Shown here in pieces: positions 35,005 to 45,179 of a stretch of 64,000 bases of DNA. Under the pieces are notes generated by a model. That model was not told the origin of the DNA. It saw only the letters and a program-made list of their open reading frames with translations, and searched no databases. Numbering within the stretch: the stretch's first letter is position 1; each line of letters begins with the position of its first letter. The stretch is from Arthrinium phaeospermum. Its lineage: Eukaryota > Ascomycota > Sordariomycetes > Amphisphaeriales > Apiosporaceae. The stretch covers positions 1,612,001 through 1,676,000 of the forward strand of contig QYRS01000004.1 of assembly GCA_006503535.1 (NCBI GenBank), written 5' to 3'. Both the position numbers and the translations under genes were made by a program.

Positions 35005-35787
35005 AGGTTGTTACTGCTGCTGCCAACCTCAGGCCCGCCCACTTTCTTCGAGGCGTCCGTCCTTGATGAGATGAGCAGCGAAGAGACAGAGACAGCGAGT
35101 GAGAGCCAGACCAGAGTGTGTGTCCATCGAAAAACCCCCCGTTCCCCCCCTTCCCATTCCCTCCAGTCTTCTTTTTTTGTTCTCTGCTCCCATCCCGAGC
35201 AAGTGACAAGACGTGGTGAACACGATCCATCTATTATTAGAATCAACCAGCCAATTCAGCCCCATCGCCCTGCACAAGCACCGACGTCTGTAAGTACATA
35301 GCGTTTTTTGATGTTTGCATGTATCATTGTATCTATCTCTATCGCGACCGCTGGCGAGCATCGACGACACCAACTCCTTTCTGCAGACAGACGGTAGGAA
35401 AGAGACATCGCGCACCCGACCGAGAGAGGAGCGCGCCGTGGTGATCCGGCGAGAATTGTTGAAAAGCAGGCGTGTGCGCAGCTCGACTTCCTGCCTCTCT
35501 GTCCCTCTCCCATCCATCAAGCCCCGTTTCATATTTTGACCCGCACCCGTTCCCTCTATTCTCTCTCACACACACTCACACTCCCTTCTCTCCACAAGAC
35601 TACGTACGCAACGGGCTCTTTTCTATTCATCCTTGGCCCCAAGGCTAGCAAGGTCGTCGCCTTTTTTTCTATCTTTATCTCTTCTATACATACACACACA
35701 GACTATACATAGATCTCTCTCCATACTACCTACACTTCACTTTTTTTTGGCTTGTTGTTGTTGTTCCTGTATAATCTATCCATCTGC

Positions 35788-35868
35788 ATGTCCATCGCCC
35801 TCCCCAAAAGTCAAAAAGGCCGGCTTCCACTAGTTCCAAACTCTGTTATTTCTTATTGCATTGGTTAG
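35788..35868 (+). other. possible upstream ORF in the RLM1 leader
   Basis: An ATG opens a 26-codon frame (MSIALPKSQKGRLPLVPNSV and six more residues) that ends 292 bp before the RLM1 start. No other ATG occurs between it and the RLM1 ATG at 36161. It matters only if the transcript starts upstream of 35788. Confidence 0.3.
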
Positions 35869-36160
35869 AGCTTGGTTTGACAGCGCCCACCCGACCATAG
35901 TCTGCCACCTTTCGGCGCGCCATCTCCCCGGCACCTCGTTATACCCATCTTCGCCCGCCGCCCGTCGCAATTCGACCTCTGCCTGCACCAGGACACACCA
36001 GTCTTCCCGACCGCAACTGCAGCATTGGGCGACCACGACCCCGAAGGGATCTAGAACGAATCCAACCCCGGCGGAACTCCCGTCGCAATTGTCTATATAG
36101 CCCCACGGAACGCCGCGCTCTACCGTCCGTCTCCCCGGCAAATCAGTCATCTAATCCAAG

Positions 36161-38143
36161 ATGGGGCGGAGAAAGATTGAGATCAAAGCGATCAAGGATG
36201 ACAGGAACCGCTCAGTGTAGGTTTACCCCCCAACCTCGCGCGCGCATTGCAAGCCGAGACTGACTTCTCCCGCCGTACAGGACCTTTTTGAAGCGCAAGG
36301 GTGGTCTGTTCAAGAAGGCGCACGAGCTCTCTGTCCTCTGCTCCGTCGATGTGGCCGTCTTCATTTTCGGCAGCAACAAGAAGCTCTACGAGTACTCGTC
36401 GGGTGACATGCGCGAGCTGATCACGCGTTACACATATGTGCGTATCTGCTCCTCTACATCGCACGGCCGCACAAGGCAAACTGACGAGAATCCCAATCGC
36501 AGCACGGTGGGCCCAATGAGCACAAAGGTCCGACGGACTTCAATGGCGGCGAAGACGACGACGACGAAGATGGTGACGCCACGCCGCCTCACGGCCACGA
36601 GGGCTCCGTTGAACCGCAGATGATTCCTCCTCACTATCAGACGCAAGCGCACCCGCCCTTCCCACAGTTACGAGGACATACTCCGTCAGCCTCGCCGCCC
36701 ATCAACGGTGTCCCCTTTGTGCCCCGAGGCCACACCCCTCAGCCGCAGATGGGGTCTCGACCCTCCTCGAGGACCGACTTCAGACGACCGCCCGCCAACG
36801 GCTATGCTTACATGCCCCAGCCCGCAATCTACAACCCACAAGGCCAGCCCAGCATGTCCAGTATACCGCATATGCCCACCCATCAGCCGACCCAGTTCCC
36901 GTATCCGCCTCCCCAGCACCACCAGCAGCCGCAACCGCCGATGCCCCAGTATATGGAAGACAGGCGCTCCTCGGTTCCTCCTCCCAGCTACCAACAAGGC
37001 CCCCCGCCAAATCAGTCCATGCAGCGCCCGCAAGCCTCACCGCAGCCTCAATCGCAACAGCTTCCTCAGCAGCCGCAACCTGTGCCGCACATGTCCCCTC
37101 CGCAACCGCAACATCAGCACCTCGAGCCGCCGCAGATTCAGCACCACCCGCCTCCGCAACCGCCGCCGCCGCAACAAGAGCCACAGCAGCCTTTGCCACC
37201 AATGGAGCCTAGACCTGACGCCGCGCCTGATAGACCGAACCGCTTTCTCGATACCACTTCCGCAATCAAGAAGTTACCAGCGCGCAAACAGCACAGCATC
37301 TTCACTCCTATAGACGAGAACCGCTCTATTCTGTCCCAGCACCTCGAGTCCTTCGGCGCAGAGCCTCGTACCATTAAAGATGAACCTGGCGCGGGAGGTA
37401 ACCGGGCTCAGTCTGTGGATGTAGGCGCTGTTCAGCGGAATAACGACCACAGCTCTCCGCCGCCGCCGCCTCAAAGATCCAACACATCTAATGTGCCGAG
37501 CAATCTGGGTCCTGGGCCCCGAAAATCGATATCTGGCTCCATTCCCGAGACTACTTTCACTCCTCCCTCGCGATCTAACAGTCTGAGAGTGGGTGGCGGT
37601 GCTCCGAGGCCGAAACTCAAAGTGCAGATTCCCGACGAGGCCTCGGAGGCCGGCAGTAACACCCAAGATTCAGCCACGTCGCCGGCAAACCATTCAGAAG
37701 CGGCAACACAAGCTAACCGCCGCAGTAATGCCGAGTCTCACGGCACCGGTCCTGTTCTTCCGCCACCGTCTCCGTCGGCTTCTGCACTGCTTTCTGCGGG
37801 CGCAACAGGGCCCCCAAATCCTTTCGCAAGGCCTCTGCCTCAGGCGCAGACCAACAACAACATGAACATCGATACTCCTGTCTCCGCGCTGCCTTCCCGT
37901 TTCCTCAATAACGAGTTTCTGCCCAGCCCCAGTACCTTCTATCCCGAATGGAACTTCCGGGGCAACGATAGCAACACTCTTCCAAGCCCCCTGAATTTCG
38001 CCACCCCTGTGCATGGTTCTGGTCCCTCTTTTCTAAGGGACGAGAACCCTCACAAACGCAAGAGCCCCGAAATAAACACCGCTGGGCCCTCGTCTGATGG
38101 CCCAGAAGGTGTAGAAGCCAAGAGAGTAAGGGTTGACTCCTAG
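36161..38143 (+). CDS. RLM1: MADS-box transcription factor, RLM1/MEF2 type
   Basis: Nuclear MADS factor; in yeast Rlm1 is activated by MAP kinase Slt2/Mpk1 in the cell-wall-integrity pathway. Three exons, 36161-36216, 36281-36437 and 36503-38143, with introns of 64 and 65 bp, give 617 residues. Both introns fall in or just after the DNA-binding region, so no single open frame shows the whole domain. The MADS box reads [39 protein letters not shown], then [19 protein letters not shown], closer to MEF2/Rlm1 than SRF. Residues about 100-310 are Pro/Gln-rich and disordered, a likely activation region. RPKLKVQIP (440-448) resembles the MAP-kinase docking motif of MEF2A (R-x-x-L-x-V-x-I-P), and many Ser/Thr-Pro sites surround it. 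It is convergent with the MSB1-family gene. Confidence 0.95.
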
Positions 38144-39787
38144 ACTGTGTTGGCATATTTTCCATTTTTGGGTTGTTCGTTTTGTCGTCCCAGCCGCTTA
38201 ACGAGCTTTTTTCTCCGCATCCTTCGTGCGGACTGTACAACATCAACACCGTCATACTTCTATACCTTCGAAAAGCGGTACGCGAGCATGGCCATTCGGC
38301 CTCGATCCACTTGGCGGGCGTGTTTATCGATTATCCTATGAGCTTTGTCGGGGTTTACCATTTTATACCGCACGAGCGATGTTCGCTTGTCTCTTTTCTG
38401 AACCTTCGTTTGGATACCGAAGCATTGTATGGCGTCCTGGTATTGCTATTATATTTGGTTTGTAGTCCGACAGCGGACTATCTTGGTGTGGGGATTGTAA
38501 TCAGGGCTCGAGTATTCTGATAAATAGAGGGGAGGGCTTTCAGTTGCGCAAGTAAATTGGGCTCTTGTCACATTCTTCACGATGTTTGGATGCTTGCATT
38601 TGCAAAGGCATGGGCGAAAAAAGATGAATTTACGAGTGGGCGCATTGGGCTGGGCGTTATCATGGCGTTTCTTTGTCTGGTTCTGCTTTTGTTTTTGTTT
38701 TTCGATCGGAGAAGAGAAGAAGATTGTACGTTAGAACGGTCGAGTGTGTTTCGTCCGCTGTGGCTTTTATCTACGTATATGTTGGGGACTAACTACCGGG
38801 TTTTGGAACAAATTTACTCTTCGTATACAATGAGAATGTTTTTCTTGCCGTTTTGTTCAAACCTGTGATCACTGTCTTGTCCATATGCCTATCTTCGAGT
38901 TTTATGTTCCTCTAGAGGCAGCAAGCTTGGCTTGCCACGGGTGTATCAGCTACAAGTAACAGCCATGATCGCTATCTGCGTATGAAACATTACCAAGAGG
39001 GGTTGCCCTGAATGGCAATCCGCCGTCCTATCTCGACATTGCTCTTTTCCACCGAAAGAATAAACGCTTGCATCCTGATGACAACTTCCAGCTTGGAGGG
39101 AGGTGGCTGCCGACAGCTCGACTCGATTTGTTTCGGTTGGATATACCCCGTCAAACCCGGTCACATACCAACATTTCTTTTCAAGTACCAGGAGCCTACT
39201 TACGCATCATATACTGTTTCCCTGGCGGGCTTCATTTCCAAGAGAAGTCACATTGGCACTGCAAAAGGTGAAGGCCGGCTAATCCACGTCGGCACGGCAG
39301 AGAGGCACGGAGAGTACGATCAGAAAAAGATATTATTGCTACAAATCCGCTCCCCGCGGACGATTACTAACTTGTCTCACTCTTGGGCCCCTTTTTGTGT
39401 GTGTGTGTGTGTGTAGATGGGAATTGGGGAAAGAAGAAGGCAAGAACGGGCAAGGCAAGGCGCGCTGGTATATCGAGAAAAAAAAAACAAGCAGACAAAA
39501 AGCTTTCTAGTGGTATCATCGTGTGGTTGGTGACAAATCTTGATGTGTCGGGGGAAAATTAGAAGCATGAACAAAAAAAGGGGGCGAAAGGCACACCCCG
39601 CGGTCCGGGCCAGCCAGCTTGACACGTCAACAGAACGTCAAGACTGTGGCGTCGCGTCAACCCAGTAGATCGGAAGAGAAAGGGGGAAAGAAGGGGAAGA
39701 GGGGGGACAGGCCCCCAACAGGGCATGAATTCCAAAAGAGTATTATCCGTCGAGGTGCATCACAAAATCATCATCCCATATCCGTCC
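38144..39787. other. intergenic between convergent RLM1 and MSB1-like genes
   Basis: About 1.6 kb with no supportable gene; probably long 3' untranslated regions plus spacer. It includes a TG dinucleotide repeat at 39396-39414. Confidence 0.6.
39396..39414. repeat. TG dinucleotide microsatellite
   Basis: About nine and a half TG units in noncoding DNA between convergent genes. Confidence 0.9.
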
Positions 39788-42700
39788 CTAACGTCGAGAA
39801 GGAGGAGTTCGAGTTTCTGGCGCGGCCGTGTTTTCCATGTTGCCCGTCAGCTCAGCAACACGAGCCTTGATGCGAGCTACGCGCGATTCGATGGCTGTCA
39901 TTTGTTGTTAGCAAAAGTCACTTGCACATTTGTTAGATCTAGAAGAAGGGGGCAATTTTCTTACTCTCTTCGCCGCTTGTCTCGTCGTCACCATCGGTCG
40001 TTGCCTTGCTGTATCCACCTCTGCTGCTTTGATCCTCGCTTTGTCGGGCCCGATCAGCTGCGTTCTTCCGGATCTGTGCCCATCGGTCCTGTGCTGCAAC
40101 ACCAGGCGCAGGCGCAGCGTCGTCATGCTCCTCCTCGGCTTCCTCTCTGAGTCCTTGGTTGCTGGGGTGACGTGCGATAGGTGGAGGGGCTGCCTCGTCA
40201 TCACTGCCGTCCACTTCTGGAACAAACGCCGGCTGGTCGGGAAGAGGTCCTTGGTCGAAACGAGAAAACGCATTACTGGCTTCCGCCGCGTCCGCAGTGT
40301 CAACCCGGGACATGTTATCATCCATTGAGGGCTCGTATGCCTGCTCAGCGTTGTGGTGTTCCGCCTGGGTAGGGGTCGGGGTGGCTTCCTCGATAGGTTC
40401 CATCGGATGCGCCTGAGCTGACACCGCGGCAGGCTCAGGTGGAGTAGGCTCAGGTCGCTTCTCAGGAGCAGCTGCTGGCGCTTCCGCAATCATCTTGTTG
40501 ACATCGCTAGCAGCGTTATCCGGAACTTTGGACCCCCGGTTCTTGTTGCGGCCGAAGAGTTTTCGGAATCCACCTCCAGACTTCTTTTCGTCCTTGTCCT
40601 TGTGGAGCTTCTTTTGCTTCTTCGTGCTCTCCGGGCTCATTTTGACCGGTTCAGGAGAGATCATGTTTGATCGAGCTGCTTCCATCGACCCGAAGTCCTG
40701 CGGAGGTGGCGGCAGCGGGGAATCACGTCCCGTGGCCCCGGCCCCAGGCCTCTGAAGAGGATGTATGTTTTGAGAAGCCTCGGCTTCCCGGTCGAAATCT
40801 CGAGGAGGCTCCGGCGTCCTACTGCGAGATCCGTTGGCCTGTTCGTGTTGACCTGCCCCCGGGGGCGGTGCCAATCCTGGGGAAGGCTGAGGCGACGCAT
40901 AGGGCGATTGAGTTTGGGCGTTGGGACGGAGCGAGCCGTTGGTCATCGAGTTGTTCTCCGAGTGGCCGTTCGTCTGCATGGTAGCTTGTCCCAGGCCACG
41001 ACCGAGATCGGCACTGCCAAGATACTGTTCTCTAATAGCATCCTTGTCGTACTTGTTGGCCCATTTCATTGCGGGTGAAGCCTCCTTCATGACGGCGGGC
41101 TGTAGGGTCAGAATGCTGGTCGTCTTCTCCCTCATCAGCTCGGTATCTGTCCGTCCGCGTCGCATCGGAAGAGACGCGTTCTGCATCTCGTGGTGCTCCT
41201 TGGCCTGCAGCTGTTGCGCAGCAGCCTGGATCCTAGCTTGCTGGTCCGGCCCAATGCTCGTCTTGCTCAGACCTCCGTTAGGGTTCATTTGGCCTTGCTG
41301 TTCAAGCGCACGCTTGCCCGCTACCGACTTACTGCGAGATATACCCTTATCCTTGTTGCGCTTAGTCCAGCTGAAAAGTCCCTTCTTCTCCGCCACATAT
41401 GCGCCGGCTTCGGGCTCCGGAGCGGCCCCCTTGACCATCTCCTCCATGACAAGCCAGCGGCCGGAGCGGATGATCGTTTCTATTACAGCACATCGACCAA
41501 AGGCGGATTTTCGATCGGGGGTCTCTTCAGGCGCCAAGCTGCTCATCCACACCCACCAGAAAGCCTCGTCCAGGTCGAATTTAGTGATGTTGGCCAGTTC
41601 GCCAGGTTCTAAGAACTGATTGGTTTCAAGTCGTGGGTTGTGAGACTGGGAGCTGCGCTGGCGAACAGTGGTGTCGATAGGCGGGAGTACCTTATCCGGA
41701 GGCAGCAGCATTGATGGGCTGTTGGGCGAATCGTCGACAAAGCCAGATGACAAGAAATCGGCCCACGAGGGAGTAGTCGGCCGTCCTAGGTTGGTTCCGC
41801 CTGAAGCTGGTGTTGACCTGAGCCCTTGAACGTTCCGCGGCTGGCTCTGCGAGTGCCTGGGCTCCTCTTCCTCCTCCTCCTCGACGGCTCCACCAAACCC
41901 AATGTCCTCAAATCGTGACCACGAAGCGTCCCGCAGACCAGTCGAATGTTTCGCGCTAGAAATCTGCGATTTCTGGTTTGCAAGGGAGATAGCTTTCAGG
42001 ACACGGCGGCACTCCTCCGTAAGCGCCTTTACAGGGTCATCGTATTCGGAGAATTGATGCAACGCTCGGTCATTCTCGCGGTATTGGAAATGGTTAGCGC
42101 GGCGCAGCAGTGCAAACGGAGTAGGCGACACCGAGTCAACAATCATGACGACCCTATTCGTAGTGGATTGCATGAGAGACGGCTTTTGTGGGGGGTACTC
42201 GGTTTCCTGCAGGAGCTTCTGCAACGACATGGGAAGCATCGAGATGCCCCCGAGCGTCGGTTGCGGCGCCAGTGACCTCAGGTAAGCAAAGAACATGTGG
42301 CTCGTGGCATCGGCGGCGGTCAGCCATGATCTGTAGCCGCCCTCGAAGCCGTTGCCGGTATCCTTGTGCTCGAAAGCCCACCAAGAGGCCATGCGCGAGA
42401 GCTTGCGGCCCCCAAAGCCGTTCATCTTACCGTGCGCGGCCACCGCCGACAGCAGGTCAAAGTAGTCGAAAATGATGCTGGTGCGCACCTCGTTGTCGAC
42501 ACTCAAGGGTATGAATGTCCTGAACGAGTCACGGGCCATGTTCGAGTCCTGCTCCCCAACCTTGAAGAGCTCGTAGGCGTCCCATCCCACCACGCCGCCC
42601 TGCAGACGACTCCAGCTCCACTTGAGTACACCAGAGATGACCATAGGCTCCGTCATGCGCAGCTCCTGGACGAGGAACTCGCCCCGCGAAGGTTGGGCGC

Positions 42701-43075
42701 CATCGAAGAAGTGTCGGATGAAATTGCGCACGGCGCTGGGGTCCGATGTTGGTCGGAAAGGTAGAAGAAGGAACGGTAGGTCGAGAGCTAGAGTTTGCGA
42801 CATACAAGTCAGTCCCAAGTAAACTTTGCGTGCGGTTATTCTGACCGAGGTGATCAGTAAACAAATTCCAACGTACCCCTAGCCTTGAGCTCCTCGGTAC
42901 AGGCATGAATGAGCTCGCCGACTTCCTCTGGGTCGACCGAGGTTCGCACGTAGGCGTCTTCCCACGTTGGTTTTTGGGGCAATTGGTGGGTTAGGTCGTC
43001 GGCGTTGGCGCCCTTTTTGGACTTTGTTTTTCCCTGGCCGTCTTTGCCCCTAATTCGGGAGAAGAGGCCCGGCAT
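39788..43075 (-). CDS. MSB1/Mug8-family protein (RhoGAP-like domain)
   Basis: Yeast Msb1 acts with Cdc42/Bem1 and Rho1/Pkc1 in polarity and wall synthesis. Three exons, 43075-42877, 42787-39965 and 39894-39788, with introns of 89 and 70 bp, give 1042 residues. Exon 1 begins MPGLFSRIRGKDGQGKTKSK and encodes PTWEDAYVRTSVDPEEVGEL; splicing joins KARA to LDLPFLLLPFRPTSD. The conserved Msb1/Mug8 region covers roughly residues 30-460 (FIRHFFDG, GVLKWSWSRLQGGVVGWDAYELFK, ARDSFRTFIP, MASWWAFEH). The second half is disordered and Pro/Ser/Glu-rich with basic patches (KKQKKLHKDKDEKK). The third exon adds a helix (TIESRVARIKARVAELTGNM) in place of the KKIAPFF tail read through the intron. An acidic EEEEEE run is at about 41866-41885. 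Family call is good; role is by analogy. Confidence 0.88.
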
Positions 43076-43205
43076 TTTTGCGGATTGGAATGATACGGCG
43101 GCGGCTGGGGCTTCTTTTTATCCTAAAATGTACAGCACTGTAGCAAGGGAGGTTTCCCGTGTATTGTGTACTTTTGCACTTTTGCACTTTTGGGCGGGCG
43201 AGCCT

Positions 43206-43226
43206 GTCGTCGTCGTCGTCGTCGTC
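43206..43226. repeat. GTC trinucleotide microsatellite (7 units)
   Basis: Seven GTC units in the promoter side of the MSB1-family gene. Confidence 0.85.
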
Positions 43227-44873
43227 TTCTCACGAAGAAGACGAAGAAGTGCTTACTGTCGACTGGCGAAACGCGAATGACATCAATGAAGAAGTGAAAA
43301 AGAGGGTGGTCGTCGCTTCCCGTAAAGCTGAATCGAATGGGGGAGAAAGGATTAGGTTGGGAACAGGTTGGCAGAATAGTTGGTCTAGTATGGGACCGGG
43401 ATAATATGCGTCTGTCGCCCGTAAATAAAAGTCGAGATAGTCTGATGGGGAAAATGGGCTGGATGACAGCACGAACGGAACGAACGACCGAACGAGTAGA
43501 CTGACTTGAAGGAACGAATCAACAGCGGCCCGGGACGGCAAATGGCAGGTCAAGATAAAAAAGTATCAAGCAATTTCACAAAACCCTGAATAAGAGGTAC
43601 TCGGTGCCAACGCGCGTAGGTTTCAATAAAGAAAGGATTGGGTCGAAGTCAAAACCAGAAGCCGACAACATAGACTTGCGAGGGGTGGGTATTGACGACG
43701 GATGGGAAAGTACACACTCTCTCTCTCTCGACTGTGTAGGTAGTATGCAATGTATGTAGTGTGACGGGGAGAGAGGCATCCGAACATGGATGGGAGCAAT
43801 AACCCCCCTACCCTGTTATTTTAGAGTATGTAGCTCTCGTCTTTTTTTTCTCTCCCCTCGTCGCTCTCTTCCTATCACACACACCGCGCGCAAAGCAACC
43901 AGGAGAGATTAGAGATTGTTTCGATTTGGCCTGCCCACCCAAGTCCTGTCGAGCTCAGGCCGGGGGGGGTGTGGATGTGGATGCGGAACGAATGATGGGC
44001 CAGCAAAGTGTTTCTTGCTGGGTTGTGGTTGATGCTTCTCCTGTGTCTGGAAATGGATGCTGATCAAGGACCGCCGTGATTGGTCGAGATCCCAGTAAGC
44101 CGACAATCCCCTGAATCTGATATTGAAAGTGCTACCTAATTGGGGCAAGGCGCCTCGACAAACACATGCATCGTTCTTGTCCCGGCCTGTTGCAGTGGAG
44201 GCGCCGGCCACTGCTCCCCGCTAGCAGCCAGTGACTACTGTAGGTAAGTACATGGCTTCTTGGAGGGCCCTGCTAGTTGACAGGAGGTGGGATGTGTCCA
44301 ACGTCAAGCTCCCAAGACGAGATGTGCGCGTGTGACGGAGGCAAAGGGCCATTGAAGCAAGCTGGATACAACAAGCAAAGGCCTGATGCAAGGCTAGGTT
44401 TTATTATGCCCCGTCAAGCGTCCCCAAGACTCCTTGCTTTGTTTGCTCCTAGCTACTTGGGCCGAGGCGCAAAGAAGCAGCAACGCGAGCGCTCAGGAAA
44501 TTGGAGGATGGGCTTCAGGATGGCTTGTCTAACCTCGGCTCTAAGCCGCTTTGGGGCATAGTTCGTCTCTGTGGCCGAGAGCATCCCGGGGTGTCTTTTT
44601 TCCATTTCTCACTTTCCACCCCCCAGTGGGCTGGAAAGTCCCCCCAAAAACCTGTCGCAAGGATCTAAAATTACCACGTCCTATAGCACACGCTATCTCC
44701 CTATTAGTATACTCAAGCCTCTTTCACTATTTCCCTGACCAATTGTCTTGGGTTCTATCGACACTGCTCGCCTAAATATATATTGTCGCTGCAAGAACTC
44801 ACCGAACGAAAACAAACTGTAAGTTGGCAGGCCCGAATACCTATACGAAAGTTCCGACTGCAGCAGCTTGGCA

Positions 44874-45124
44874 ATGGATGACACTGCAGTCGTCAGGCGC
44901 AATCTGAGAACGCAGTCCCCGGTATCACCGACATTGGGAGCTCCAATCTCTTCAACCTCCTGGCCCGTAACACGCTCAATTTCCGATGACGCCATGAGCA
45001 GCATTTTTGCCGCGCAGTATGCAGGCACTGCAGTTGCAGAGTGCTTCGTACGACTCCTGCACGCCAAAAGTAGTGAGTCCGTGAATCTGCTGCATCTGGC
45101 ACGACGGTCCATGACGATCGAAGC

Positions 45125-45159
<35 letters not shown>

Positions 45160-45179
45160 GCGTTAACAAGGGTGCATAA
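44874..45179 (+). CDS. doubtful small ORF with terminal poly-Leu tract
   Basis: Starts MDDTAVVRRNLRTQSP and runs 101 residues with no recognised domain. The end is eleven Leu codons from a CTG microsatellite, then GVNKGA. A TATA-like AT run (about 44772-44784) and a possible 45-bp leader intron (44819-44863, GTAAGT donor) sit just upstream, which is why it is listed. The opposite strand is also open for about 200 codons, so at most one is real and chance is likely. Confidence 0.15.
45126..45158. repeat. CTG trinucleotide microsatellite (11 units)
   Basis: Eleven perfect CTG units, the longest simple repeat I saw. In a doubtful plus-strand frame it reads Leu; on the minus strand it can read Ser, Ala or Gln depending on frame. 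Confidence 0.95.

Larger units (their letters stand above)
30441..36160. other. large intergenic region upstream of RLM1 (about 5.7 kb)
   Basis: I could not support any protein gene: open frames are short, on both strands, and motif-free. Notable contents are two abutting Rlm1/MEF2-type sites (32826-32845), a GCT repeat (32796-32819), CTACC and CTGCC runs near 31531-31590, an ATCA tract (34987-35004), long C/T-rich plus-strand DNA at 35500-35760, and a short upstream frame at 35788-35868. The C/T-rich stretch suggests a long 5' leader for the MADS gene, perhaps with a leader intron (GTAAGT-like donor at about 35291). Confidence 0.6.
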
